DNA from: Nonomuraea turcica
Lineage (GTDB): Bacteria; Actinomycetota; Actinomycetes; Streptosporangiales; Streptosporangiaceae
Assembly: GCF_030718205.1 (NCBI RefSeq)
Contig: NZ_JAUZQF010000032.1
Coordinates: 1-64,000 of the forward strand
Length of the DNA stretch: 64,000 nt
Reading direction: 5' to 3'
Shown here: positions 25,214 to 34,174 of the stretch, piece after piece
Position numbering within the stretch: position 1 is the first letter of the stretch
How the letters are laid out: each line of letters starts with the position of its first letter
Made by a program: the position numbers and the translations under genes
The notes under the pieces: model-generated
The model's input: the letters and a program-made list of their open reading frames with translations, nothing else
Database searches by the model: none
What the model was told of the DNA's origin: nothing

Positions 25214-28200
25214 CAGTAACGTACCTCCTGGGATCTGCGACGAATGGTGGTCAGCTCGTCGCGCTGGTTGCCGGTGGGGCCGAGGTAGTTGAAGCCGTAC
25301 GAGAGCTGGGCGTAACCGCCGATCATGTGCGTCGGCTTGATGAGGACCCTGGTCAGCGCGTTGTGGATGCCGCCGCGACGGCCGGTGGCCTCCGACTTCG
25401 GCACGTCGATCAGGCGGTCCTGGGCGTGGTGCATGTAGACCGTGCCGACCGGCATGCGGTGGGAGACGATCGCCCGCGCCACGACCACGCCGTTGCGGTT
25501 GACCGCCTCGATCCAGTCGTTGTCGGCCACCCCGATCCTGGCGGCGTCCTCGACGGACATCCAGATCGTGGGGCCGCCGCGGGAGAGCGACAACATGAGC
25601 AGGTTGTCCTGATACTCGGAGTGGATCGACCACTTGCTGTGCGGGGTCAGGTACCGCAGCGTGCCGGTCTCGCCCAGCAGCGCGGCCAGGTCCAGCGGGG
25701 GGCGGAAGATCGGCAGGGCCTCGCCGTACTCGTGCATCCAGTCGTGGTCGAGGAAGAAATGCATGCGGCCGGTGAGGGTGTGCCAGGGTTTGCCGTTCTC
25801 GACGTTGATCGTGAAGGGGGAGTAGCGGCGGTTGTGCGCCTCCTTGCCGGACCATTCGGGGCTGGCGGCGACGTGCACCGGCCTGGCCTGGGTGTCGGAG
25901 AAGACGATGCGGTGACCCTCGTGGGCGAGGCCGTCGAGGTCGGTGCCGGTCCGTGCGGCGAGCTGGCGGAAACCCTGGACGGCCAGGCGGCCGTTGCTGA
26001 CGCCCGACAGGGCGAGGATGGCCTCGCAGGCCTTGGAGTCGGTGTCCAGCTCCGGCCTGCCCTTGGCCACGCCGCGCGGGACGAGGCCACAGCGCTGGCC
26101 CAGCCAGGCCACCTCCTCGTCGGGCAGGAAGGTCACGCCCTTGACCGGGAGGCCGAGCTTCTCCGTCAGCGGGCCGAGCGCGCCCAGCTTCTCGGCGATC
26201 GCGCCGTAGTCGCGCTCGACGAGCTTGAGGTCCGGGCCGGCGTCCCGGGCCAGCTCGCCTGGGGTGTCGTGCTGGTGTGCGGTCGCGACCACGTCGCGGC
26301 GCACGCCCAGGTGCTCTCTGGCGAGATCGCTGAAGGCGCGGGCGATGAGGTGGAAGGCGGTGAAATCCGTCTTCGTCTGCCAGGGAGGGGTGATCGCCGG
26401 GTTGAACGCGTGCACGAACGGATGCATGTCCGTGGAGGACAGGTCGTGCTTCTCGTACCAGGTGGCGGCCGGGAGCACGATGTCGGAGAAGACCGTCGAG
26501 GACGTCATCCGGAAGTCGAGGGTGAGGAGGAGATCCAGCTTGCCCGTCGCCGCCTCCTCGTCGGGGTGCTCCAGGTTGGAGGTCGCGCCCAGGAGGTGGT
26601 GCAGGAAGTACTCATCGCCCTTGGCCGAGGAGCCGAGGAGGTTGGAGCGCCAGAGGGTGAGCACGCGCGGCCAGTTACGTGGGTCGTCCGGGTGCTCGAC
26701 GGCGTACCCGAGCCTGCCCGCCTGCAGTTCGGCGCGGGTGTGGGCGATGGGGTCGTCCGCGTCGCCGAGGTCCAGCGGGTTGCGGTCGAACATCGGGGAC
26801 ATCGGCATCCAGCCGTTGCGCACGGCCTCCGTGATGAGGTCGGCGGTGTGTTTGCCGCGGAAGGTGCCGCGGGCCAGAGGCGAGGTCAGCTCGCCGGCGT
26901 CGAAGCGGTCGTAGCGCCACTGGTCGGTGTGCAGATACCAGAACGGCGTGCCCGGGGTCTGCCGGGGCGGCCGCGACCAGTCCGTGGCGCTCGCCAGCAG
27001 CGCCCATCCGGTCTGCGGGCGGCATTTCTCCTGGCCCACGTAGTGCGCCCAGCCGCCGCCGTTGCGGCCCTGGCAGCCGGTCAGCAGGAGCAGCGACAGG
27101 AACGCCCGGTAGATCGTGTCGCCGTGGAACCATTGTGTGGTGCCTGCCCCCAGGATGATCATGCAGCGGCCCTTGGACACCTCCGCCGTCCTGGCGAACT
27201 CCCTGGCGATCTTGGTGGCGCGCTCGGCCGGGACGCCCGTGATCGGCTCCTGCCAGGCCGGCGTGTACGGCTGCGCGGCGTCCTCATAGCCGGTGGGCCA
27301 ATCACCGGGCAGCCCCTCCCGCTGGACGCCGTACTGGGCGAGCAGCAGGTCGAACACCGTGGTGACGAGATGGTCCCCGACCTTCACCACCGGCACGCCC
27401 CGGTGGGTCGCGGCGCCGCCGTCGAAGCGGGGCAGCAGCACCTCCTTGCTCTGCCCGCGCCCGAGGAGGGTGAGCTCGGGGTCCGTGTCGAGGTTCAGGT
27501 TCCAGCGGCCCTTGCCCGACTCCGTCCAGCGGAAGCCGATCGAGCCGTTCGGTACCACCGACACGCCGTCCCGCGACATGAGGACGGTCTTCCACTCGGC
27601 TGCCTCCTCGTCCGAGCCCAGGTCCCGCGCCGTGAGGAACTTGCCGGGCAGCCAGGCGCCCTCGTGCTCCTCCAGCCGCACCAGGAAGGGCAGATCGGTG
27701 AACCGCTTGATGTAGTCGGTGAAGAACGGCGTCTCGCGGTCGACGAAGAACTCCTTGAGCAGGACGTGCCCCATGGCCATGGCCAGCGCGCCGTCCGTGC
27801 CCGGTCGCACGCTCAGGAACTCGTCGGCGAAGGTGGCGGCGTCGTTGTAGTCGGGGCTCACGACCACGACCTTCTGGCCGCGGTAGCGGGCCTCGGCCAT
27901 CCAGTGGGTGTCGGGGGTGCGGGTGACGGGGACGTTCGCGCCCCACATCAGCAGGTACGCGGCGTCCCACCAGTCCGCGGACTCCGGCACGTCGGTCTGG
28001 TCGCCGAACACCTGGGGGGAGGCCACCGGCAGGTCGGCGTACCAGTCGTAGAAGGACAACATGGTGCCGCCGATCAGGGACACGAACCTGGAGCCGATCG
28101 CGTGGGAGACCATCGACATGGCGGGGATGGGGGAGAAGCCGGCGATGCGGTCCGGGCCGTAGGCCTTGATGGTGTGGACGTGGGCGGCGGCGATCATCTC

Positions 28201-28707
28201 GGTGGCCAGGTCCCAGCTGACGCGGACGAGGCCGCCTCGGCCACGGGCTTTTTGGTACCTTTCCCGCTTTTCCGGATTTGTCGTGATTTCGGCCCATGCG
28301 GCCACCGGGTCGCCGAGGCGTTGCCGAGCTTCGGCGTACATGTCGAGCAGGACGCGCCGGGCGTACGGGTAGCGGATCCGCGTCGGCGAGTAGGTGTACC
28401 AGGAGAAGGCGGCCCCGCGCGGGCAGCCGCGCGGCTCGTACTCGGGGCGGTCGGGGCCCACGCTCGGGTAGTCGGTCTGCTGGGCCTCCCACGTGATGAT
28501 GCCGTCCTTGACGTAGACCTTCCACGAGCACGATCCCGTGCAGTTCACGCCGTGCGTGGAGCGGACCACCTTGTCGTGGCTCCATCGGTCCCGGTAGAAG
28601 GCGTCGCCCTCGACGCCGCCCGTCAGGTGGATGGCCCGCAGGTCCGGGCTCGTGGCCGACCTGCGTAGGAACCGGCCCATCTTCAGTAGGACGTCCTCCG
28701 CGCTCAT
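25213..28707 (-). CDS. narG: Respiratory nitrate reductase alpha subunit (molybdenum catalytic)
   Basis: A 1,164-residue molybdopterin-guanine-dinucleotide enzyme that reduces nitrate to nitrite in the cytoplasm. The N-terminal FS0 cluster is bound by H52, C56, C60 and C95 in THGVNCTGSCSWKVYV and GCPRG. The molybdenum ligand aspartate is D225 in DWYADLPVASPQ, followed by QTDVPESADWW, TRTPDTHWM and further molybdopterin-binding blocks. No Tat signal is visible, as expected for a cytosol-facing Nar enzyme. The start at 28707 follows GTGGGGGT. It heads narGHJI and diverges from narK over 45 bases. No cofactor-biosynthesis (moa/mog) gene is in the window. Confidence 0.97.
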   Translation of the reverse strand: MSAEDVLLKMGRFLRRSATSPDLRAIHLTGGVEGDAFYRDRWSHDKVVRSTHGVNCTGSCSWKVYVKDGIITWEAQQTDYPSVGPDRPEYEPRGCPRGAAFSWYTYSPTRIRYPYARRVLLDMYAEARQRLGDPVAAWAEITTNPEKRERYQKARGRGGLVRVSWDLATEMIAAAHVHTIKAYGPDRIAGFSPIPAMSMVSHAIGSRFVSLIGGTMLSFYDWYADLPVASPQVFGDQTDVPESADWWDAAYLLMWGANVPVTRTPDTHWMAEARYRGQKVVVVSPDYNDAATFADEFLSVRPGTDGALAMAMGHVLLKEFFVDRETPFFTDYIKRFTDLPFLVRLEEHEGAWLPGKFLTARDLGSDEEAAEWKTVLMSRDGVSVVPNGSIGFRWTESGKGRWNLNLDTDPELTLLGRGQSKEVLLPRFDGGAATHRGVPVVKVGDHLVTTVFDLLLAQYGVQREGLPGDWPTGYEDAAQPYTPAWQEPITGVPAERATKIAREFARTAEVSKGRCMIILGAGTTQWFHGDTIYRAFLSLLLLTGCQGRNGGGWAHYVGQEKCRPQTGWALLASATDWSRPPRQTPGTPFWYLHTDQWRYDRFDAGELTSPLARGTFRGKHTADLITEAVRNGWMPMSPMFDRNPLDLGDADDPIAHTRAELQAGRLGYAVEHPDDPRNWPRVLTLWRSNLLGSSAKGDEYFLHHLLGATSNLEHPDEEAATGKLDLLLTLDFRMTSSTVFSDIVLPAATWYEKHDLSSTDMHPFVHAFNPAITPPWQTKTDFTAFHLIARAFSDLAREHLGVRRDVVATAHQHDTPGELARDAGPDLKLVERDYGAIAEKLGALGPLTEKLGLPVKGVTFLPDEEVAWLGQRCGLVPRGVAKGRPELDTDSKACEAILALSGVSNGRLAVQGFRQLAARTGTDLDGLAHEGHRIVFSDTQARPVHVAASPEWSGKEAHNRRYSPFTINVENGKPWHTLTGRMHFFLDHDWMHEYGEALPIFRPPLDLAALLGETGTLRYLTPHSKWSIHSEYQDNLLMLSLSRGGPTIWMSVEDAARIGVADNDWIEAVNRNGVVVARAIVSHRMPVGTVYMHHAQDRLIDVPKSEATGRRGGIHNALTRVLIKPTHMIGGYAQLSYGFNYLGPTGNQRDELTTIRRRSQEVRY

Positions 28708-28752
28708 ACCCCCACTTCATCACAGAACGTAGTCCTCTGTTACACAGGGTAT
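28708..28752. promoter_or_regulatory. Divergent promoter region of narG and narK
   Basis: Only 45 bases separate the two start codons. An imperfect dyad, ACAGA at 28722-28726 and TCTGT at 28736-28740, lies in the middle. No FNR-type TTGAT-N4-ATCAA box is visible, so oxygen or nitrate control, if present, uses another factor. Confidence 0.45.
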
Positions 28753-29916
28753 ATGTCTGAGCTCCGTAAAGGTCAGGTGCGGAACCTGGTGCTGGCCACG
28801 ATGGCGTTCGCGATCACGTTCTGGGCGTGGAACCTGATCGGGCCACTGGCGGGGAGCTACAGCAGGCGACTCGGGTTGTCGCCGACGCAGACGTCGTTGC
28901 TGGTCGCGATCCCGGTGCTGGTCGGTGCTCTGGGGCGGATTCCGGCGGGGATGCTGGCCGACCGGCTCGGCGGGCGGCGCATGTTCGCCGCGGTCTGTTT
29001 CGTCTCGATTGTGCCCGTGTTGTTCGTCGGGTGGTCGGACTCGTACGGGTGGCTGCTGTTCTGGGGGTTTCTGCTCGGCATTCCCGGTACGTCGTTCGCG
29101 ATCGGCATCCCCTTCGTGAACGCCTGGTACGAGCCTGCCCGCCGGGGCTTCGCGACCGGCGTGTTCGGGGCGGGCATGGGCGGGACCGCGCTGTCGGCGT
29201 TCTGCACGCCGCGCCTGGTGGAGGCCTTCGGGCGGGGGGCTGCCCATGTGCTGATGGCGGCGCTGCTGGCGCTGATCGGCGTGATCATGCTGGGCGGCAG
29301 CCGCGACTCGCCCCGCTGGTCGCCCGCCACCGCCTCCGGGCCGGCCGCCCGGGAGGCGCTGCGCATCAAGGCGACCTGGCAGTGCGCGTTCCTGTACGCG
29401 GTCGCGTTCGGCGGGTTCGTGGCGTTCTCCACGTACCTGCCGACGTTGCTGGCGAACGTTTACCAGTTCGTTCAGACCGATGCCGGGCTGCGTTCGGCCG
29501 GGTTCTCGATCGCGGCCGTGCTGTCCAGGCCACTGGGCGGCACCGTCTCCGACCGGATCGGGGCCGTGCGGGTGTTGCTGATCGCGTTCGCTGGGATCGC
29601 GGTCATGGCGCTCGTCCTGGCGTGGCGGCCGCCTCTCGAGGTGCCTGCCGGGATGAGCTTCGTACTCATGGCCTTCTTCCTGGGGCTCGGGACGGGCGGT
29701 GTGTTCGCGTTGGTGGCCAAGGTCGTCGAGGCCTCCAAGGTGGGCACGGTGACCGGTCTCGTCGGCGCGGCCGGAGGGCTCGGCGGGTACTTCCCGCCGC
29801 TCGTGATGGGCGTCGTCTACAGCACCACAGGGGCGTACACGATCGGGTACGTGTTGCTGACGGTGACGGCGTTGGTCGCGCTGGCGTACGCATGGCGAGC
29901 CTTCCATGCCGTCTGA
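28753..29916 (+). CDS. narK: Nitrate/nitrite transporter, major facilitator superfamily
   Basis: A 387-residue protein with about 12 membrane spans that imports nitrate and/or exports nitrite. It has a nitrate/nitrite-porter signature: WNLIGPLAGSYSRRLGLSPT at the first span, the loop motif GRIPAGMLADRLGGRRM, the glycine-rich GVFGAGMGGTALSAF, and the second-half GTVSDRIGAVR and FALVAKVVEASKVGTVTGLV. Its divergent position to narGHJI fixes the role. The start ATG lies 45 bases from narG, so the promoters must overlap. Confidence 0.93.
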   Translation: MSELRKGQVRNLVLATMAFAITFWAWNLIGPLAGSYSRRLGLSPTQTSLLVAIPVLVGALGRIPAGMLADRLGGRRMFAAVCFVSIVPVLFVGWSDSYGWLLFWGFLLGIPGTSFAIGIPFVNAWYEPARRGFATGVFGAGMGGTALSAFCTPRLVEAFGRGAAHVLMAALLALIGVIMLGGSRDSPRWSPATASGPAAREALRIKATWQCAFLYAVAFGGFVAFSTYLPTLLANVYQFVQTDAGLRSAGFSIAAVLSRPLGGTVSDRIGAVRVLLIAFAGIAVMALVLAWRPPLEVPAGMSFVLMAFFLGLGTGGVFALVAKVVEASKVGTVTGLVGAAGGLGGYFPPLVMGVVYSTTGAYTIGYVLLTVTALVALAYAWRAFHAV

Positions 29917-29942
29917 CCGCGGGCACCCTTCGGTGGAATTGT

Positions 29943-30013
29943 GGACGGGGCAGTCGCGGGGGCGACGTGCCCTGGAGGTGCGGACGGGACAGCCGTGGGG
30001 GCGACGTGCCCTG
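29943..30013. repeat. Two imperfect direct repeats of 32 bases
   Basis: GGACGGGGCAGTCGCGGGGG followed by CGACGTGCCCTG at 29943-29974 recurs with three changes at 29982-30013. It lies between narK and the ABC-exporter gene, and no gene is seen there. Confidence 0.6.
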
Positions 30014-30095
30014 ACGGCGTTTCGGATGCTCAGGCCAGGCCGCACGGGAAAACCGTTTGCTGGACCGGGGAACATCTTGTCAATCTTGTCGAGCT

Positions 30096-32237
30096 ATGCG
30101 CTCCCTTCCTGAGGCCGATCCCGGCGTGCCCGACATCCGCAGCCCGCTCCGCTTTCTGTGGTGGACCGCGCGGCGGCAGATGCCATCCCTGCTCGCGGGC
30201 ATCGGCTACGCGACCCTGTGGTGGCTGGTGCAGGCCTTGATGCCGGCCGTGCTCGGGCAGGGCATCGAGGCCGTGACCGCCAAGGACACGCGGGCGCTGC
30301 TGATCTGGTCGTCCATCCTGTTCGGGCTGGGGTTGCTGCAGGCGTTCAGCGGAGTCATGCGGCACCGGCTGGCCGTCTACAACTGGCTGGCCGCCGCCTA
30401 CCGCACCGTGCAGCTCACGGCCAGGCAGGCCGCCAGGCTCGGCGCCACTCTGCCTAAACGGCTCTCGACCGGCGAGGTCATCAGCGTCGGCAACTCCGAC
30501 ATCGCCCACATCGGCAGCTCCATGGACATCCTGCTGCGCGGCGTCGGCTCCGTCGTGGCGATCATCACCGTCACCGTGATCCTCATCTCGACCTCGCTGC
30601 CGCTCGGGCTGCTCGTGCTGTTCGGCGTGCCGCTCATGGCCGTCGCGGTCGGGCCGCTGCTCAGGCCCCTGCACCGACGGCAGGCCAGGCAACGCGAGCT
30701 GACCGGCGAGCTGTCCACCAGGGCCGCCGACATCGTGGCCGGGCTTCGGGTGCTGCGCGGCATCGGCGGCGAGCAGGTGTTCGCCGAGCGTTACCGGGAG
30801 GAGTCGCAGCGGGCGCGGCAGGCCGGCGTGCGGGTGGCCCGGGTCGAATCGGTGCTGGAAGGCGCCCAGATCCTGCTGCCCGGCCTGCTCATCGCGGTCG
30901 TCACCGGCGTCGGGGCCTCCTTCGCCGTGGCTGGGGAGATCCCTACCGGGCAACTTGTCGCGTTCTACCTGTACGCGGTGTTCCTCATCGGGCCCATGCG
31001 CACGCTCACCGAGATGGCGGACAAGCTCACCAAGGGGCATGTGGCCGCCGGACGGGTGATCCGCATCCTGTCCCTGGAGCCCGAGGTCAAGGGCGGTCAG
31101 GGGAGCAGCCCGGGTGGGGTGCTGCGGGACTCGTACAGCGGGGTCACGGTGCAGCCGGGCATGCTCACGGCGGTGGCCGCGAACGCGCCCGAGGACGCCA
31201 TCGCCATCGCCGACCGGCTCGGCCGCTACACCGTCGGGGACGTCATGTTCGGGGCGGCCGACCTCGGCACGTTGCCGCTGGATGAAGTCCGCCGCCGCAT
31301 CCTCGTCGCCGACAACGCCGCCCGTCTCTTCACCGGCCGGCTCCGGGACGAACTGACCATCCGCACCGATCCGGCCTTGGGCATCGATCCGGCCTTGGGC
31401 ACCGACCCGGCCCTCGGCGTCGATCCGGCGCTCGGCACCGACGCCGGTCCAAGGCCGGACACCCGCGATGCGGCTCCCGGCCGGATGCGAGCGCTCGTCC
31501 GGGCCGACACCTCTGCGCGGCGCGGCGGCCTCCCAGACGGCGGCCTCCCAGACGACGGCCGGCCAGGGAACGGCGGGTTGGACGACGGCGGGTTGGACGG
31601 CGCCATCAGCCTCATCGATGGGGCCGACGGAGAGCCGACCGACGGAGAGCCGGCCGATGGACGGCTGATTGGTGGAGGGCCGACCGACGGAGAGCTGGCC
31701 GATGGGCGGCTGATTGGTGGAGGGTCGGCTGACGGCGGGTTGGTCGATGGCGGGTTGGCCGACGGCGGGTTGGCCGACGGCGGGTTGGCCAACGCAGGGT
31801 GGAAGGTGCGGGACAGCGAGGGCGCCGACGGTGAGCGGATGCGCGAGGCGCTCTACACGGCCTGTGCGGACGACATCATCGAAGCCCTGCCCGACGGGCT
31901 CGACACGTGGGTGGCGGAGGCGGGCCGGGAGTTCTCCGGTGGACAGCAGCAGCGGCTGCGGCTGGTCAGGGCGCTGCTGGCCGACCCCGAAGTGCTCATC
32001 CTGGTCGAGCCCACCAGCGCCGTCGACGCCCACAGCGAGGCCCGCATCGCCGAGCGCCTGGCCACGAGCCGCGCCGGCAAGACCACGCTGATCTGCACCA
32101 CCAGCCCGCTGGTGCTCGACCGAACGGACCACGTGATCTACATCGAGAACGGCCGAGTGCTCGCCGAGGGCACGCACCGGCAGTTGCTGGACAGCTCGCC
32201 TGAATACGCGGCGACCGTCACTCGTGGAGAGGACTGA
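30096..32237 (+). CDS. ABC exporter half-transporter, subunit with degenerate Walker A
   Basis: A 713-residue membrane-plus-ATPase protein. Six membrane spans occupy about residues 20-310 (WWTARRQMPSLLAGIGY, LLGVPLMAVAVGPLL-like region, IPTGQLVAFYLYAVFLIGPM). In the ATPase domain the Walker A loop is unrecognisable (MLTAVAANAPEDAIAIADRL at about 355). The signature is intact (EFSGGQQQRLRLVRALLADP at about 614), and Walker B reads VLILVEPTSAVD, with Val in place of the aspartate. A low-complexity insert of about 150 residues splits the domain at about 423-578. It pairs with the next gene, three bases away. The start at 30096 fits the family, and the ribosome site is weak. Cargo unknown. Confidence 0.85.
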   Translation: MRSLPEADPGVPDIRSPLRFLWWTARRQMPSLLAGIGYATLWWLVQALMPAVLGQGIEAVTAKDTRALLIWSSILFGLGLLQAFSGVMRHRLAVYNWLAAAYRTVQLTARQAARLGATLPKRLSTGEVISVGNSDIAHIGSSMDILLRGVGSVVAIITVTVILISTSLPLGLLVLFGVPLMAVAVGPLLRPLHRRQARQRELTGELSTRAADIVAGLRVLRGIGGEQVFAERYREESQRARQAGVRVARVESVLEGAQILLPGLLIAVVTGVGASFAVAGEIPTGQLVAFYLYAVFLIGPMRTLTEMADKLTKGHVAAGRVIRILSLEPEVKGGQGSSPGGVLRDSYSGVTVQPGMLTAVAANAPEDAIAIADRLGRYTVGDVMFGAADLGTLPLDEVRRRILVADNAARLFTGRLRDELTIRTDPALGIDPALGTDPALGVDPALGTDAGPRPDTRDAAPGRMRALVRADTSARRGGLPDGGLPDDGRPGNGGLDDGGLDGAISLIDGADGEPTDGEPADGRLIGGGPTDGELADGRLIGGGSADGGLVDGGLADGGLADGGLANAGWKVRDSEGADGERMREALYTACADDIIEALPDGLDTWVAEAGREFSGGQQQRLRLVRALLADPEVLILVEPTSAVDAHSEARIAERLATSRAGKTTLICTTSPLVLDRTDHVIYIENGRVLAEGTHRQLLDSSPEYAATVTRGED
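31363..31800 (+). repeat. Low-complexity coding repeats inside the ABC ATPase domain
   Basis: Coding repeats of several kinds follow each other. Units of DPALG-x occur near 31370-31445, GGLPDGGLPDD-like units near 31525-31600, two copies of a block containing ADGRLIGGG at about 31650-31725, and GGLADGGLADGGLA units to 31797. The frame is kept throughout, so the repeat expands the protein rather than breaking it. Confidence 0.75.
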
Positions 32238-32240
32238 CCC

Positions 32241-33998
32241 GTGGCCCGTGACATTCTGCCGGTCGCCGACCGGAAGCAGGTGCGCGCATACGCCCGGCGG
32301 CTGACGCTCAAATATCCGCGCCAGCTCACCGTCGCCCTTCTGCTGCACGGGCTGGCCGCAGTGGCCGGGTTGGTCGTGCCGTGGCAGCTCGGCGCCCTGG
32401 TCGAGGACGTCGAGCGCGGCGCCGAGGTCCACGTCACCCTGGTGGCCGCCGCCATCGGCGGGTTCCTGCTCCTGGAGGGCGTGCTCATGCGGTACGCCGT
32501 GCTGGCCTCGGCCCAACTCGGCGAGAAGGTCCTGGCCGAGCTGCGTGAGGAATTCGTGGACCAGGTGCTCGCCCTGCCGCTGTCCACGGTGGAGCGGGCC
32601 GGGTCCGGCGACCTGATCACCAGAACCTCCCGTGACGTGGACTCCCTGTCGCGCACGGTCCGGCACGCCGTGCCGGAGACGCTGATCGCGATGGTCACCT
32701 TCCTGATCACCATGGGCGCGCTGGTGCTGGTCAGTCCGCTGCTCATGCTTCCGATGCTGATCGCGGGGCCGGTCCTCTGGGTGGCCACCCGCTGGTATCT
32801 GAAGCGGGCGCGTGACGGCTACCTGCGCGAGAACGCCGCGTACGCCGACATGACCGAAGGACTGGCCGAGACCGTCGAAGGCGCCAGGGCCGTGGAGGCG
32901 CTGGGCCTCCAGGAGCGCCGCCGGGCGCGTACCGACGGCGACATCCGGAACTCGTACGCGGCCGAGCGGTATACGCTCGGGCTGCGCGTCAGGTGGTATC
33001 CCGCCGTCGAGCTGGGCTACATCATCCCGGTGGTGAGCGCGCTGCTGGTCGGCGGCCTGTTCTACACCAACGGCTGGGTGACGCTCGCCCAGGTGACCGC
33101 CGCCGCGCTCTATGCCCAGCAGTTGATCGACCCGCTCGACAGGTTCCTGATGTGGATCGACGAGCTGCAGGTGGGCGGTGCGGCCATGGCGCGCCTCCTC
33201 GGCGTGGCCAACGTGCCCGAGGACCGCGTGCCCTCCTCCGCACAGCCCTCGGGTGAGCTGCTGGAGGCCTCCGACGTCCGGTACGCCTACCGCGAGGGCC
33301 GCGACGTGCTGCACGGCGTGTCGCTGACCGTGCAGCCCGGCGAACGGCTGGCCATGGTCGGGCCTTCCGGGGCGGGCAAGTCCACGCTGGGACGGTTGCT
33401 GGCGGGCATCCACGGGCCGCGCACCGGCTCGGTGAGCGTCGGCGGCGTGCCGCTCGTGGACCTGCCGCTGAACGATCTGCGGGGGCACGTCGCACTGGTC
33501 ACCCAGGAGCACCACGTGTTCAAGGGCACCGTGCGCGACAACCTCCTGATCGCCCGGCCCCACGCCGACGACGCGGCGGTGCGCAAGGCACTGGAGGCGG
33601 TGGACGCGCTCGACTGGGTGCAAGGGCTGCCTTCCGGACTGGAGACGCAGGTCGGGTCCGGTGGGCTGGCCATCTCGCCTGCCCACGCCCAGCAGCTGGC
33701 ACTGGCCAGGCTGGTGCTCGCCGACCCGCACACCCTGGTCCTGGACGAGGCCACCTCCCTCATCGACCCCCGGGCGGCCCGGCACCTGGAGCGTTCCCTG
33801 GCCGCGGTGCTGGACGGGCGTACGGTGATCGCGATCGCGCACCGGCTCTACACGGCGCATGACGCCGATCGGGTGGCGGTCGTGGAGGACGGGCGGATCA
33901 GCGAGCTGGGTTCGCATGATGAGCTGGTCGCCGAGGGCGGGTCCTATGCCGCGCTGTGGGCCAGCTGGCACGGGACAGCGACGGTCGCCCGGTCCTGA
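32241..33998 (+). CDS. ABC exporter half-transporter, subunit with intact Walker A
   Basis: A 585-residue partner of the preceding subunit. The membrane domain (about 25-310) includes the exporter coupling region LPLSTVERAGSGDLITRTSRDVDS. In the ATPase domain Walker A is canonical (VGPSGAGKSTLGRLLAG, about residue 374) and Walker B is canonical (TLVLDEATSLIDPR, about 500). The LSGGQ signature is replaced by ISPAHAQQLALAR (about 478). In an ABC dimer each ATP site joins one subunit's Walker A to the other's signature, so only this Walker A with the first subunit's SGGQ makes a full site. The GTG at 32241 lies three bases after the upstream stop. Confidence 0.9.
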   Translation: MARDILPVADRKQVRAYARRLTLKYPRQLTVALLLHGLAAVAGLVVPWQLGALVEDVERGAEVHVTLVAAAIGGFLLLEGVLMRYAVLASAQLGEKVLAELREEFVDQVLALPLSTVERAGSGDLITRTSRDVDSLSRTVRHAVPETLIAMVTFLITMGALVLVSPLLMLPMLIAGPVLWVATRWYLKRARDGYLRENAAYADMTEGLAETVEGARAVEALGLQERRRARTDGDIRNSYAAERYTLGLRVRWYPAVELGYIIPVVSALLVGGLFYTNGWVTLAQVTAAALYAQQLIDPLDRFLMWIDELQVGGAAMARLLGVANVPEDRVPSSAQPSGELLEASDVRYAYREGRDVLHGVSLTVQPGERLAMVGPSGAGKSTLGRLLAGIHGPRTGSVSVGGVPLVDLPLNDLRGHVALVTQEHHVFKGTVRDNLLIARPHADDAAVRKALEAVDALDWVQGLPSGLETQVGSGGLAISPAHAQQLALARLVLADPHTLVLDEATSLIDPRAARHLERSLAAVLDGRTVIAIAHRLYTAHDADRVAVVEDGRISELGSHDELVAEGGSYAALWASWHGTATVARS

Positions 33999-34070
33999 GG
34001 ACAGCGGGCCCGGAGGCGCGGGCACTGCCCGGTCCTGAGGACAGCGGCCCGTGAGGCGCGGGCACTGCCT
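33991..34070. repeat. Two tandem 40-base repeats at the end of the exporter gene
   Basis: GGTCCTGAGGACAGCGG and the following bases to GGGCACTGCC recur head to tail at 33991-34030 and 34031-34070 with three or four changes. A third unit starts at 34071. The first copy contains the exporter stop codon, so the gene's last bases have been duplicated. Confidence 0.7.
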
Positions 34071-34093
34071 GGTCCTGGACGATGGCGGGGGTC

Positions 34094-34174
34094 GGTGGTC
34101 AGCACTCTGCCGGGTGGGAGGGCAGGGTGCGGTTGGTGGTCAGCACTTTGCCGGCTGGGAGGGCAGGGTGCGGT
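34094..34174. repeat. Two direct 40-base repeats at the end of the S33 peptidase gene
   Basis: The block beginning GGTGGTCAGCACT and ending GGCAGGGTGCGGT occurs at 34094-34133 and 34135-34174 with two changes. The right copy carries the stop and last codons (LPSQPAKC) of the minus-strand peptidase gene. The left copy is a spare tail that would read LPSHPAEC. Confidence 0.75.

Noticed and set aside
25327..28668. Plus-strand open frame of over 1,100 codons opposite narG
   Set aside because: High-GC antisense shadow of a fully recognisable narG.
31733..31800. CRISPR-like regular repeats
   Set aside because: Units are adjacent without spacers and encode in-frame GGLADGG repeats.
30030..34025. 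Minus-strand open frame of over 1,300 codons
   Set aside because: Shadow of the two ABC-exporter genes, whose motifs are clear on the plus strand.
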